From Galerina marginata (Eukaryota > Basidiomycota > Agaricomycetes > Agaricales > Galerinaceae): DNA of 64,000 bases. Numbering within the stretch: position 1 is the stretch's first letter; each line of letters opens with the position of its first letter. Both the position numbers and the translations under genes were made by a program. The stretch covers positions 2,108,001 to 2,172,000 of the forward strand of contig JAECYW010000011.1 in the NCBI GenBank assembly GCA_023014335.1, in the 5' to 3' direction. The notes beneath the pieces were generated by a model. That model was not told the origin of the DNA, did no database searches, and was given only the letters and a program-made list of their open reading frames with translations. Positions 1 through 11,606 of the stretch are shown piece by piece.

Positions 1-1158
1 TGAAGCTTGAACCAGTCGCCGCCAAAGAGGACTATATAATCAGGCCAAGGAATATCAATTGATCATTCTCGAGCGTTTCTCGCTGCAGATCCCAAGCCGC
101 TGAATCTTCTCGTTACTCTCAATTTAACACCCACTCAGATCCTAATGGCTGCCCTCTATCAATGGATAATCCCGTACTCTAAGAACTAGCAGTCTAAGCT
201 CAAGCTATTTTAATTAACCCATCTGACCACTCTCCATAACCAAGGTCTGAAAGGGCTAAATACCTTACTACGGTGGTCCGCCCAAAAGGATACGAATAAT
301 GCATCTTATTTATATCTTGGGAATCTTTCGGTATGTTCATAACCCCTTGAGACAGTTCTACTTGGAAGCTGGTGATTGATTTTTATAATAACGCGATAAA
401 GAAGACTGTTTTTCCAATGCAGCATATCATTATCGCGTCTGTCAGATGATATGACCTAATATGGTCAAGGTATCATCCATAAGGCGCGTCAACGTCCCGG
501 TTGTCATTTTTCCAATTATGACTCCCAAATCACGGACGGCGCTAAATGGCATAAGTTTGCCGGTTAAGTCGGGAACGGTGTATGGGGAATCTAGGCTTGT
601 ACGTTGCGACTTGCCTTAATTTCTATGTATTCGTCTTTGTCGTTGGGGATCTATTTACTCCCTCCCCCCCACTTCACTCATCGACCAATGTTAGAATGTC
701 CACTCCCCAACTCCTTTGATCTACTTTTCTGATTGCACAGGACGACCGCCTGCTGGCAACTTCAGCGTCGGTTGCTTCCAACGGTTCCTAAGTTATTAGC
801 AAACTGGGAATAGTTCTGGTCACCAGAAGCATCGACTCTCTTATCCATCTGAATTGACGGGTCAGCGTCGCTGGATGTCAAATTGTTATTCTTTTTTAGA
901 CATTGAGCAGTATCACTAGATCGATTCTGCAGTCCTGATGTCAACATTTCGATTTCCTTGATATTTAATCAGCGACGTAGGAAATCTCACACTGGCATAT
1001 TGATTGATTATGCTCAGAGTTGCAGATGAAGATGGAAACGGTGGAAGTAGACACTGGTTTGAGTTGCTGTGAACACAGGTATCTGTGACAAGTGTAACTC
1101 CATTTGCTGGATACTAAAGAACGGTGTTGAACTCAAACTCGTTCAATCTCTACGATCC
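1..1158. other. Non-coding stretch upstream of the MAPKK gene
   Basis: I see no coding region that I can support here. A 61-codon open frame on the minus strand (762-947) has no recognisable motif and no convincing splice partners. The last part is presumably the promoter and 5' UTR of the downstream kinase gene. Confidence 0.5.
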
Positions 1159-2870
1159 ATGGAATCCAAGACTCTCCTTCAGAGGCCAATGGGCCCTCGC
1201 AGCATCAACCGTTCTGTTTCGCCGATGCCGCCGCCTGTCATTAACACGTCGGATTCCGCCACCTTGATTACGCGTAGACCATTTCCTTCCCGCCCGAGCA
1301 CCCTTTCACCGCCTTCAAGTCAATCCGAGCACCCTAGATCAGTAACCCCAACTCTTAGCCTTTCCATTCCTCGTCCCCCACTTTCCAAGCCGTCTGCGCC
1401 GAAGATCAAATTAGAGATCAATGCCTCTTCAAATGGTGGTTCCCTTTTTGAAAGCTACGCTGGTGGTCCCGGTGGCCTAACACTTCAACCTGGAGCTCGC
1501 CCTGACGAAAGGACCATCCGCCCGGAATCTATGACTGTTATGCCCGCCCAGAGGCAGACGGAGACCTTTGACAATCTACGGGATCTGGTAACCGAACTCG
1601 AGGCAATCAGGACCGGGTTGCCCTCCTCTGGCACACAAGCCGCGTCTATGGCTGAAGAATTTACGGACGACGTTTTCGAAGAGATATCTCGTCTGGGTGA
1701 GGGAGCTGGCGGGGCTGTTCATAAAGTCAGGCACAAGCCAACGGGGACGGTCATGGCTCGCAAGACTATTACCACCCTGGAAGCACCAAGGAAGCAATTA
1801 GAGCGGGAGCTATCAATCGCTGCCTCGGCCAAACACGTCAATATCATTCTATGGTACGGAGCGTACATGTCACCCTCATCTAGTGAAGTCAAGATCCTTC
1901 TCGAATACTGTGAAGGCGGAAGCTTGGAATCTGTAGGCAAACGTATCAAGGAAAGAGGCGCCATTGTTGGAGAGAAGATCGCTGGTAGACTAGCCGAAGG
2001 GGTGGGTAAACAGTCATTTCATTCACACATCTCATACTAATAAGAAGATATCTCCGGTAGATCTTACAAGGCCTCGCATATCTTCATACCAAAAAGACTA
2101 TCCACAGAGATATCAAGCCATCAAACGTCCTTCTGTCTCGAGAAGGGGTTGTAAAATTGTGTGATTTTGGTGTATCTGGTGAACTTGTAAACTCTCATGC
2201 AGGTACTTTTACGGGAACGAGCTTCTATATGGCGGTAAGGGCCAATTTCTATCCGTCATGTTGCATCTCTAAGGCTATGACCATTAGCCCGAACGGATTT
2301 GCGGTCATGAATACACTATCCGATCGGATGTCTGGTCTACAGGGATTTCACTTCTTGAACTTGTTCAGAATCGTTTCCCATTCCCAAGTGACCTCCCGCC
2401 CATAGAATTGATGATGTACATAACCACAGGAGAGGTTTGTTTTTGACTTCACTACTGACATCCCAATTTTTTTTGATAATATTTTTAAATAGCCCCCTCG
2501 ACTTGAGGACGAACCTGGTGTACAATGGAGTGACGAGATGAAAGACTTCATAAAATTGACGTCAGTCTAGACTTAAATTTCACCGCAAGGGTTCCAGGAT
2601 TCTAATAGTCCTCTCCTAGACTGACCGTCGATGCGGCAACACGTCCTACACCCAAAGACATGCTTCCCCATCCATGGATCACCAATGTCATGAAACAAGA
2701 GGTTCAAATGAGTCGATGGATCCGCCAAGTATGGGGATGGCCGAAATCAAGCAGGAGGTCCAGAGACGAGTACGCTTTGCCTTCTTTTTTTCTGAGGAGT
2801 GCCAGTAACCCTCAACTTTGATAGGTCCAGTCTTTCAAGGCCATCCACAAGTAACGGCGAATCTCGATGA
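1159..2870 (+). CDS. MAP kinase kinase, Mkk1/Mkk2-like (cell wall integrity)
   Basis: Dual-specificity kinase that would phosphorylate the Slt2/Mpk1-type MAP kinase of the cell wall integrity pathway. Six exons (1159-2001, 2061-2234, 2288-2434, 2493-2560, 2620-2769, 2825-2870) join in frame to about 475 residues; introns are 53-59 nt. Seen in the sequence: a Ser/Pro-rich N-terminal 180 residues, a glycine loop ([12 protein letters not shown]), the VAIK-like lysine (MARK), the catalytic HRDIKPSN, the DFG in [13 protein letters not shown], and the activation segment ending [13 protein letters not shown]. That segment resembles the yeast Mkk1/2 type more than the Ste7 or Pbs2 types. The ATG at 1159 is the first in-frame methionine; the same frame runs upstream without one. 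The tail after the kinase domain is short and Ser-rich. The family is near certain; the CWI assignment is inferred from the activation loop. Confidence 0.88.
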
Positions 2871-5682
2871 TTCAGCAAGAATGTACATCGTACTCGGACA
2901 TCCACCTACCTCGTTTCAATTACTCCTTCAAGACGCAGTCAGTAGTTCAACTGCTATCTCGAATTACGGCTTGTTGTAAAAACACATACTTTGGCATACT
3001 GATAACTTTTTGCATTGTAATTTCCCAGGTTGTAGAGAAATAATGATTTGAATCGCACGTTTTCTCAGGAATTCTCCGAGAACTGTGATATCGCTCCACC
3101 AGAAGTGGATTCCTGGTCTAGCATTCTTAAAGTATCGTTTGACTTCTGAGCATGTCAATCTTACAACGAAGTTACGCCTACCCCAAGCACCAGCTATGCT
3201 CTCTAGGTAGTAGGTACGTTCCTGATTCATAACCTTGACCGTCATTTCCGTTATGGGTCGGACTTCTTTCCACGAAGCTTAAGCTTAAATCCATCAGAGA
3301 TCGGCAACTGATCGCGGTAAATCATGGAATATCGTTTAGATAGGCGCCACAGGCGATTCAACCAATAGGCAGATGCGGATTCAAGATAAGTCGATATAGG
3401 CATTGTACGCCACCAAAAAATTGATCTACAGGCCACGTTAAGTACCGCTTACAGGTTACCGGCGGATGTCCAACGGCATCTATGAAGACTACTTTTCATT
3501 GCTCACAGTTGTGTACGACTCTCAGCTGGCTCGGTATGCATTTATGGAGGTTGAGTGAGCCCGCTTGATAATCACGGTGTTAGAAGTGGGCCGACTGTAG
3601 AAAGCCTCTTGACCTGGACTTGCATGGGAGTACTCACCAGGCAGAAATCAAGATGTGTCCGTCAATTTCGGTCCTCGGCCGACGTTCATGTCATGTAAAG
3701 GCTCACCGGCGAAGGAAGCTCTTACCTTGGGAAGATGCGGGATGTGGATTGCACGACCAACAGTGATTCTGACTGTCTCTTGAGAAGAGAAGCATTGGGC
3801 GTTCACACTTCAAAGTATTTATAGGACTCCAGAGCACTTCTGAAGTGCAGCGCCAAAGTGCTTCTCACTGTATCCAGGAACATCAGTCAAACAAACAAAG
3901 TAAGTGAGCAGGCTTTCTAAGTGGAATAACGAAATTTGACATACGACCCAATGCGTGGATTTTTAGTATGTCAAGTTGATATGTGATTCAACGTATGGAT
4001 GAGGTGTGGCGACGCGACTTGGGAGAGGCCGAATATGGATTCCGACGATGACTGCGCACACGCCTGGTAATGAGTATCGTCTTGCAAAAATGCCTACACT
4101 CACGTCATATATCGGATCATGTGCGAATTTCTGAGTTCGCCGTCTCTTAACCCTGAAAGAAATCAGAAAAGCTGAGCGAACCCCTGCGGGTGCCAGTGGA
4201 TGGAACAGAGTAATTGAGCTATCGTTGAGCTTGCTTGAACACTGCTACTGTCGTGACAATTGTAGTGGTGGCCCTGCTCCAGGAAGCTCTCCGGTCGCCT
4301 TTGCGTTTTAATGCAGCCATTAACGTAAAACCAGACCAGAGCTAGACCCATTCCAGATAGCGCAGGGTATCCTGTAACGTGCGTGGAATGCATGTTCCCG
4401 ATACATGCTTCAAAGAAGTAATCTTCTGTACCCTTCAAAGGTGTGCAGGTGTTGGCTTGGTTGATATTCACGATTCACATATTTATCTTCCTGTCCGTGG
4501 AGGCAAGATAGGGTAAATCCTCGGTACCAAAGGCTTATGTTTCGTGAAATCTTTGATGGCACTCACATAGAAATAAGATTACCCTCGGTATGGGAGTGGC
4601 CTTGTCAGGTCGGCGGTACGATCTGTTTGATTGTTTAATGGTTTAAACAAGGGTGGCGGCAATATTTCTGCGCACAAAGCGGGCAAAAGTTCGAATCAAA
4701 ACACAAAGAAATGGCAGAAGTTCCATGTAGACCCACGTGTACGACTTCCATGAACAACAAAATGTTGCGCTCGATTTCCACATGTGTGTGAAAAAAGAGC
4801 GGTTTTGATGATCTGGGAGTGACATATGGATGTCCGGAAGGTGGAATAATGGGCTGTTCATAAAAAAAATTACAGGCTGCTGATTCCACGGCGGAGGTTC
4901 GATCTCAGTATCATATACGTCAAGCAGCTGTGGCCGTGGAGATAAATTTGGATGGTGTGGTGGTGGAGGAGAATTCTGTGTTGATTCTGTGGCCTGTAAT
5001 TTACCCAGTTAGGCGCGATGGAGAAAATGAAAGTAAGATGTTATAGGAGTGTGGTAAACCCTGAAGGCCGTGACGATTTTACAAAATGAGAATTGGCAGG
5101 CAGATGTGTGTTCGTCCGTCTGGGGCGGTCACTGAGCAGCAGACCATGATGATGCACCATCTGCTGTGATCGGAACATTTCGGCGCACCGACTGCACGTC
5201 CAAACATGGCTTTCCCATCAAAACATTATCAAACGCTTTTTGTCAAAAGATCTATTCTTGTGAACCTGCTTGCCTCTTCTGTCGATTTTTTCTGAAGGGT
5301 GGAGGATCCTGGCCTTAAGATACTTGTGCGTTCATCTATATCCTGCATATCTGTAGAATTCATGAGGAATAGTCGTGTATCTGCTTTGCTGACGGAGGAA
5401 ACGTTTTGGAGGCGTACCTGGAAAAAGATGCCAGAAGCTTTATGCCCAGGAGACAAATAAAATCCCCACACATGGAAGTATTTCGAACTCCTAGGATTTG
5501 GAGCTGTTACCACTGCAGGACGACCCTTAGATCTGATGTTCGGGGATCCACACCGATTGGGGACCCGCTGAACTGGCGCGGATTTCATTTTTGTACAAGG
5601 CGTGCTTACCTTTATAATCTCTACGCGAATTCAAAAACACAACGGCTATCCCGCCTGCCAACTCGAACATATGACCGACAAT
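2871..5682. other. Long intergenic stretch, no gene recognised
   Basis: Several minus-strand open frames occur (2964-3245, 3251-3436, 4163-4471, 4635-4889, 5229-5588). Some can be joined by plausible splice sites; for example, an exon at about 5135-5060 could splice to one starting near 5000 and running to 4643. None gives a protein that I recognise, and several overlap the likely 5' region of the Zn2Cys6 gene. A minus-strand orphan gene is possible but unproven. Nothing else stands out. Confidence 0.35.
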
Positions 5683-6787
5683 ATGTCCTAGTGTGTTGCT
5701 GTTTCCTTTCTTTAACCTGATTAGCTCAATCTTATTTCCTAGTTCACCATCGAACCCGTATCTTCCTGCCAATAGTTCATACTATCCAAGCAGCAATGTT
5801 GCCAACGGCGTGCACATCGTGCCACCTTCGTCGCGCCCTGATATGGCTCAGCGCAAGCGACCAAAGTATACTCGCAGTAAAACAGGGTGCTTAACATGTC
5901 GTGTTAAAAAGATCAAGGTATGTGGTTCCCGCTATATTGCCACTGTTCGAGTTGATCATACCTTTCCGTCTCTCCCAGTGTGATGAGACGAAACCAAACT
6001 GCATGCGGTGCACACATGGTTCACGAGAGGTATAACAGACAATTGGTTATGTCCTTGAGTCCTATGCCGATCTTTATGATCTAGTGTTCCTGGCCTGAAG
6101 GCGTTCCTGCTCGCAAGAAGAGCGTCGCTAGACGAGATGACGTTGATGGCCGACCTTCGACTGCAGGGTCCTCCGGTATATCAGAAGCATCTACTCCACC
6201 CGCGAGAGAGCACAGTCCTCCCCGACGGAATGAGGTCGATTTAAGTCTGTTGCCATTACCGTCCAGGGCGCCGAGGTTTGGAACAATCATAGCTTCTTTT
6301 GTTTATCGACTCATGAATTATTTACAGTGAAACCTACATTCAGATACATTCTTTGAACAGCGACCATGAATCGAGTCGGCGTCCGTTGTGAGTTTTATGC
6401 GGATGAAAGCATCCCTGTCGCTAACTCTTGACCACGCAGGGAACGCGCGCCTGGGTATTCCAACCCTCACCCATCTACGAATTCTAATGTGTTGTCCATG
6501 ATACCCGAATCCTCATACCCTTCACGTTACGACCACCCTTATTTAAACGGGACTAATCCTTCTCAGTCGTCACGACAAGCCATGCCACCCTATCGAACTC
6601 TTCCTCACCAGACACCAAACCATTGGAGCCACCCTCCTGAGCCTTTGGATTCCTACGTAAGCCATAACTTTTTTTTTTCCTTCTCGCGGCTGTCAGTATC
6701 TAAATTCAATTTTAGTATCACGGCCAGCATGAGAGGGCACTAGTTGGACACAGCTCCCCGAACGATTCTCATAATAGATACCAATGA
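5683..6787 (+). CDS. Zn(II)2Cys6 fungal transcription factor
   Basis: Fungal-type DNA-binding regulator. Seven exons (5683-5690, 5743-5917, 5979-6029, 6085-6275, 6328-6384, 6440-6656, 6716-6787) give 256 residues. The zinc cluster lies at about residues 52-79 and is split over three exons. Its spacing is canonical: C-x2-C-x6-C-x6-C-x2-C-x6-C, beginning CLTCRVKKIKC. Basic residues precede it (QRKRPKYTRSK) and the linker EGVPARKK follows. The rest is low-complexity Ser/Pro/His-rich, and there is no fungal-specific middle homology domain. The start uses a tiny 8-nt first exon (Met-Ser plus two bases) that splices cleanly at TTTCCTAG. The alternative start is the in-frame ATG at 5843, which would skip about 36 Pro/Ser-rich residues. 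The target genes cannot be read from the sequence. Confidence 0.85.
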
Positions 6788-7734
6788 GAAACGCGCAGTT
6801 CTCCATGCAGCTAAGATTACTTCCCGAAATTCTGGAAAGCGTAGTCTCATCATTGGCCCATTCGTACATCAATACCGACGACTGCTGCCTGGTGCAAGTT
6901 TTCTCTCGCAAGGCCTTGTCGTATTAGAGTCTGCGCATCCCGATGTTCGTGGAAAACCATACTGCTGATAAACAATGTTTCTAACTGTATGTACTCACTG
7001 TAATCTATCATGACTTATTATGTATAATTCAAAATTCATGACCAACCCACTCATGACTTCAAATTGCGGACACTCTTTTGCTCGCCTTACTTATGCTTGT
7101 CTTGTACTTTCATCATCCACTTGTACGAAGTTGAGGGGATTTGACCGAGCCAAATTGAGTCTCGCCAGCCCAGCCATCGAACTGTATAACGGTAGCAATT
7201 GTGCAGGTTTCCCCATGTCGTCATGAAGACGCTACTAGAAAATCGTTCTGATAAACATTGTTGTTCCGTCAGGATCAGGGGTCTCAAGCTTCCAAAGTTT
7301 CATGGAGTTTCGTTTTTACAATGGGCCAAGAGATGAAACGCGGGGGAAAGTTGTGGACATAACTTGTTGCCAGAGAAGCTCAGCTGAGTGACTGAGTCCT
7401 ATAGCCGCCGCTAAGAGAATACTCGAGGATGCGACAGGGTCGAACTAGCGCTCAGGGGTCCCTCCCTATATCCCGGCGCCGATAAGTCCAGAAAGTCAAA
7501 CTGTTCCGATTGGCCGACAATTCCCCCCATGTGTCGCAAACCCATAAATTGCATTTTATCTCTATCCAGAAGAAACACTGCAAATGCCTCCAAGGGTCCT
7601 CACATATACGAACCTACACACCTCCATATTACTTGTTTGCTAAGAAATGCAGCTGAGGATGGGAACAGACCTCGACAGATATCAACACGGAAACAAATTT
7701 GATGGTTACATGCTACATTCATCAATACATTTCT
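6788..7734. other. Convergent intergenic region
   Basis: Lies between the 3' ends of the Zn2Cys6 gene and the aspartic protease gene. It contains only short unsupported open frames (for example 7020-7226 and 7411-7593). Presumably it is 3' UTRs and spacer. Confidence 0.45.
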
Positions 7735-9397
7735 CTAAACGCCTGCGGCAGGAGCGAAACCCATCCGTTTGTTTCCTACATCCCAAATACTGAAATAATG
7801 CTTGAGGAGACTGCCCCCAACAAGGTCAAGGCCATCAAACGCGTTGATAAGAGTCTGGCACAGGGAAGGATTACTAGTAAATGGGCCAACACTGAGCTCG
7901 CTGCTGGGGATGGTCAGATTAAACCGGGTGCCAGTCTGTGAAGTAAATGCGATGTCGATCACGGCTGGTAGAGTAGGGATGAGGTTGCATGCAATTCCAT
8001 ATGTGCCCGCCTCGTTAGGGTTGGGCTGAATATTAGAAGATATGAGGGCATAGATCGCCTAATCGGTCGGCATGAAAATCAGTTTGAATCAGGGTACCCG
8101 ATCAAGGTTAATACTGACATTAGCAGTGCTGGTGGAAAACAGGACGTTGCTTGTTCCACTGTCGAAGATAATGGTGCGAGGAACGTTGAGAACTGAAGTT
8201 GTCTTTCCGTTCACCGATATGCCTGGAGATGATAGCTGCCAGGTGCTGCCCGATCCAGACGGGAGAGATGCGAAAACAGGAGTTCCTATTAAAAGGAATG
8301 ATCAGTCGGCTGAGCGTCGATTATTGAGCTAGGCGAAAGCACCAGTGAATTTAGAGTTGTCAATCCCTCCAATCGTAAGCTCGGCTTTGCCCACGGACTG
8401 AGGCGTGAGATATAAGCTGAATAAAGCTGTGCCCGAGACATGTTAAGTCTATACAATGACTGATGGTAATCCCCGATCTACAAGGTAACCCTTGACTGAT
8501 AAGGGCAGCAAATATCCCTTGAGCGGTAGCCCCCATCCCTAAACCCAGATATTAAGCAAATGACCTAAATTCATTCGATATGACTTGTCATTCTCGCCTT
8601 GTATGCCACTAAATGGATCGATATTGAACTTGGGCGTCTGGTTGGTGATTAGAAACAGGCTAACACCGGGGGCCGAGAGGCCGCCGACTGCAACTGTGTC
8701 TCTACCGCTCCGGAGAGTAAGCTTGTAGTTAGCGCCAATGACAGGATCGACTCCAACGCCTGTTGCAAAGGTGATGGAGCTGGTTCGCCCACCATCGACG
8801 AAAGTGGAACTCTTCGATGAATCAAACTTCTTTTGTACGCATGCTGTGCCGCACGATGTACCTACGAATGAAATTAACAAGATGAATTAGCGCCGCAAAT
8901 GGCCGCAAGGAAAGGATGCAGCCATACTCGCAAATTCCAAGCTAGAACTTCCCGTGTCGAAGACCACCTATCGAAAGTTTCAGAAACTGGGCTTCCCAGA
9001 TAAAACAGTACCGACAGTAAGCTCCTGGGGAGGCGTTCCCACTAGGGGTGCGAACAAAAATCAACATGCTGCGTAAACGTCCGCATAGAGGGGATAACAT
9101 AGGAAACGGACCGGAAATGTTCCCAAACCACCTAAACAAGAGACAAATGGGTTATATATAAAATGACGTTCATTCATCTAAGCTTGCTTACTGTAGGTCT
9201 GTTCCCAAGAAAAAGTCCGCAAGTGGAACATTCGTTGGAGAGAGAGCTCTGCGTCTAAATGCTGACCCTTTGGGGACGCTTCTCGATTGTAGTGATATCG
9301 TCTGAGCTGCTGCTCCTGCGGAAGGCTCTAGCGCTTCAAGAGCACTGGCATAATAGGAGAGAGAGAGTAATAGGAAAGTTATCAAGCGGGTAAACAT
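7735..9397 (-). CDS. Secreted pepsin-like aspartic protease (A1 family)
   Basis: Extracellular or vacuolar endopeptidase. It is read from about nine minus-strand exons. The start chosen is the ATG at 9397, which gives a clean signal peptide (MFTRLITFLLLSLSYYASA); an in-frame ATG at 9487 would bury it. A propeptide follows, then the mature start with WFGNISVGTPPQELT. The first catalytic site is VVFDTGSS and the second is IIFDSGTSN, so the second motif is DSG rather than DTG, as is common in fungal homologues. The C-terminal lobe ends with FSIWDVGNKRMGFAPAAGV and has no Ser/Thr-rich tail or GPI signal, which suggests a soluble secreted enzyme. One intron (8539-8597) needs a GC donor. Another near 8400-8470 has a less certain boundary, so a few residues there may be wrong. 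No frame correction was needed elsewhere. Confidence 0.88.
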
Positions 9398-10431
9398 CCT
9401 GGAAGGCCAGAGCGCACCATAAACTGCGATAGTTTTGGCCATTATATATGAATTAGAATGCGACAAAAAGATCCCAGAAGCATTCACGAGTACATGTGGG
9501 TTGTGACCAAGGAAGAGAGAGTCTTAGGTACTATCTGTCGTGCCCTCGCTGCTGGATTCAGTTGAGCATGCGGGGGCAGTCGCTCGAAATATGGATCAGA
9601 GCCAAATGATTCTCATGAGTGCATCAACGGCTAAAGTTAGCCAGACGAGAGCATAGAAACGCGCGAGGTCCAGTATGGATGCGACTTCTGAGGCTTGAAA
9701 TAATAATGAGGTTCCCTGGCTGATCTATCGCAACCACCTGATTCGTCGGTACCAGCTTCGGACACCACGTGTGGCGAAAGTGCAGACATGCAGTTACCAG
9801 TATGAAAGCAGGAGAAACTCGATGAGAGAAGAATAAGGCAAGCCCAGGGACCGGGACTAAAAGTAGGTGTACTTATCGATGCCCGACATACATACGGTCC
9901 TACTAGGACGGTCCTAGGAAGCGTAACGTGTCCCTCAGCAGTGTGATCACAAGTCGGTGTTCAATTCTGCCTCGCTTATGGGATGAGCAAGTACTTACAA
10001 AAGAAGGTTCGGAATTGTTGCTCCGTACTGCTGCAGTACATGGCTACTATGCATGATAGAGGAAACGAATCGTCCTCTGTTATATCTTGAGCTGCCAGCC
10101 CCTCCCTGCCCGGCAGAAGCTGGCTAGGCCGTGAAACCCATTTGCACCTGCAACATTACCCAGCTGCCGCTGAACATAAAAGAAGGAAAGGCAAAGCCAC
10201 AATGCCCATTGCTGTGCAGCTGAGCTACGTGATAGAGAGACGATGTGACTGGAAGACAGGATTTGGCAGTTTGCAAACAAAATTGTGGACACAAGATTGA
10301 ACTTTGAATCTTCAAAGCTTCACGTGTCAATGATCATTGTGGCTATGCATGTCATGACGACTTTATCAATGCGACACCCCTGAGTCCGACCATACACATT
10401 GTACTGAACTCCATCCACAAGTCTTCAAATA
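9398..10431. other. Divergent intergenic region
   Basis: Lies between the protease start (minus strand) and the small gene starting at 10432 (plus strand), so it probably holds both promoters. I see no supportable coding region; the minus-strand frames at 10080-10330 have no motif. Confidence 0.45.
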
Positions 10432-11112
10432 ATGGGTAAGTGTTGTGAAGATAATCTTCGGATGTGCAACACCTAATCCCTATTCACGTCTTGAGCTTCA
10501 ACCGAACAAGTTTCGTTGAACGAACCCCACCCACCGCATCCTAATGCCCTTGAGGCCTTCAACAGTCTCGTCCACATCATCAAGTCTGAGATCGTGAAAT
10601 CTCGACATGACTGGGACAAGCACGAACCCCGCATGTGGGAGAGGGCTGCTAGTTTGTCCGATAAAGAGTTGACTACTTTTACCATCGAAGAAGACCTGGT
10701 CGAGGTAATCATTTTTGAGTATAATTATGGATTGAAGCTGATCATCTTGGATTAGATTCGCAGTGGTGCGACTTCCTATGGCACCATTATCTTCGGCAAG
10801 CTCAGAATCCCAGCTGTGAAGGACGGAGAAGGAGAGGGGTTCATACATATCAGGTTTGTTACTTTTCGAAACTCGATTACAAAATGAATCTGAATCATTT
10901 GTTTTTCGAAAGGATTCATGATCCCCCAAACCGGGTATGTAAAGCGACGCTCGACTGCGAAAGTATACGCTCTAACAAAAAATCAGGGCACTGAGGACGT
11001 TCGCTTCCATTCACTTTTCACTGAGGAAGTCAGGAAAGATGAAGAAACGCCTCCTACAAACTTCCGTGCCATCCACAGTCGCGACAAGCCACTGGAATTC
11101 TTCAACGAATAA
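10432..11112 (+). CDS. Small orphan protein of 152 residues
   Basis: I do not recognise the family. Five exons (10432-10435, 10496-10704, 10756-10853, 10913-10934, 10987-11112) join in frame to 152 residues with standard GT-AG introns of 51-60 nt. Consistent splicing is the main evidence that the gene is real. The first exon is only 4 nt (ATG plus one base) and splices to give MASTEQVSLNEP. The protein is hydrophilic, with no signal peptide or membrane segment. It has a predicted helical first half, then a beta-like stretch (ATSYGTIIFGKLRIP), and it ends RDKPLEFFNE. A small cytosolic protein is likely; the function is unknown. Confidence 0.65.
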
Positions 11113-11606
11113 ACGAGGAAATTTCATTGAGAAAACGCGTGATTTTGTAGTATCATAGCATTCACTTACAGTTACAATAATGTCTGCATTGTATGTACTA
11201 CACCTTGCAAATAAATTTGCAGATGTCAAATTGACGAGATTTCTGAGGAGGACAAAGGAAATCTATTCATATTTTTACAAAATGCATGTTGGTTGTAACT
11301 ACATATACTTGATATCCACATACGAAATGTAATGACCAACATATTTGACACCACCCCATGCAGCCCATCAGAATATGGTAACCACAGGCATGCGGAACTC
11401 AAGTGATAAGACAAGGGATAAAGGGGAGAGAATAGTTTAAAGTCCAAGAGCAACATCACAATTGAGTACACATATACCATATCAAAATCAGAGAAGAGAG
11501 GAGAGGAGGGAGACAGAAATATAAAACAGAAAGCAACACTTTTCGCAGTAAGGTCAACGGAACACATGATGGTAGGATCGACCGGGATCACCACCGAAAA
11601 CCCAAG
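11113..11606. other. Convergent intergenic region
   Basis: 3' spacer between the small orphan gene and the cyclin gene. The minus-strand open frame 11226-11594 is hydrophobic and AT-derived and shows no motif, so I do not call it. Confidence 0.45.

Noticed and set aside
1069..1158. Upstream extension of the MAPKK frame from 1069
   Set aside because: The codon at 1069 is GTG, not ATG; the first in-frame ATG is at 1159.
4635..4889. tRNA-like B-box (GGTTCGATCTC) near 4895
   Set aside because: No matching A-box or cloverleaf could be drawn around it.
5229..5772. Minus-strand chain reading LGHIVGHMFELAGGIAVVFL and further pieces
   Set aside because: It can be spliced in part but has no recognisable family, no clear start or end, and it overlaps the supported first exons of the Zn2Cys6 gene on the other strand.
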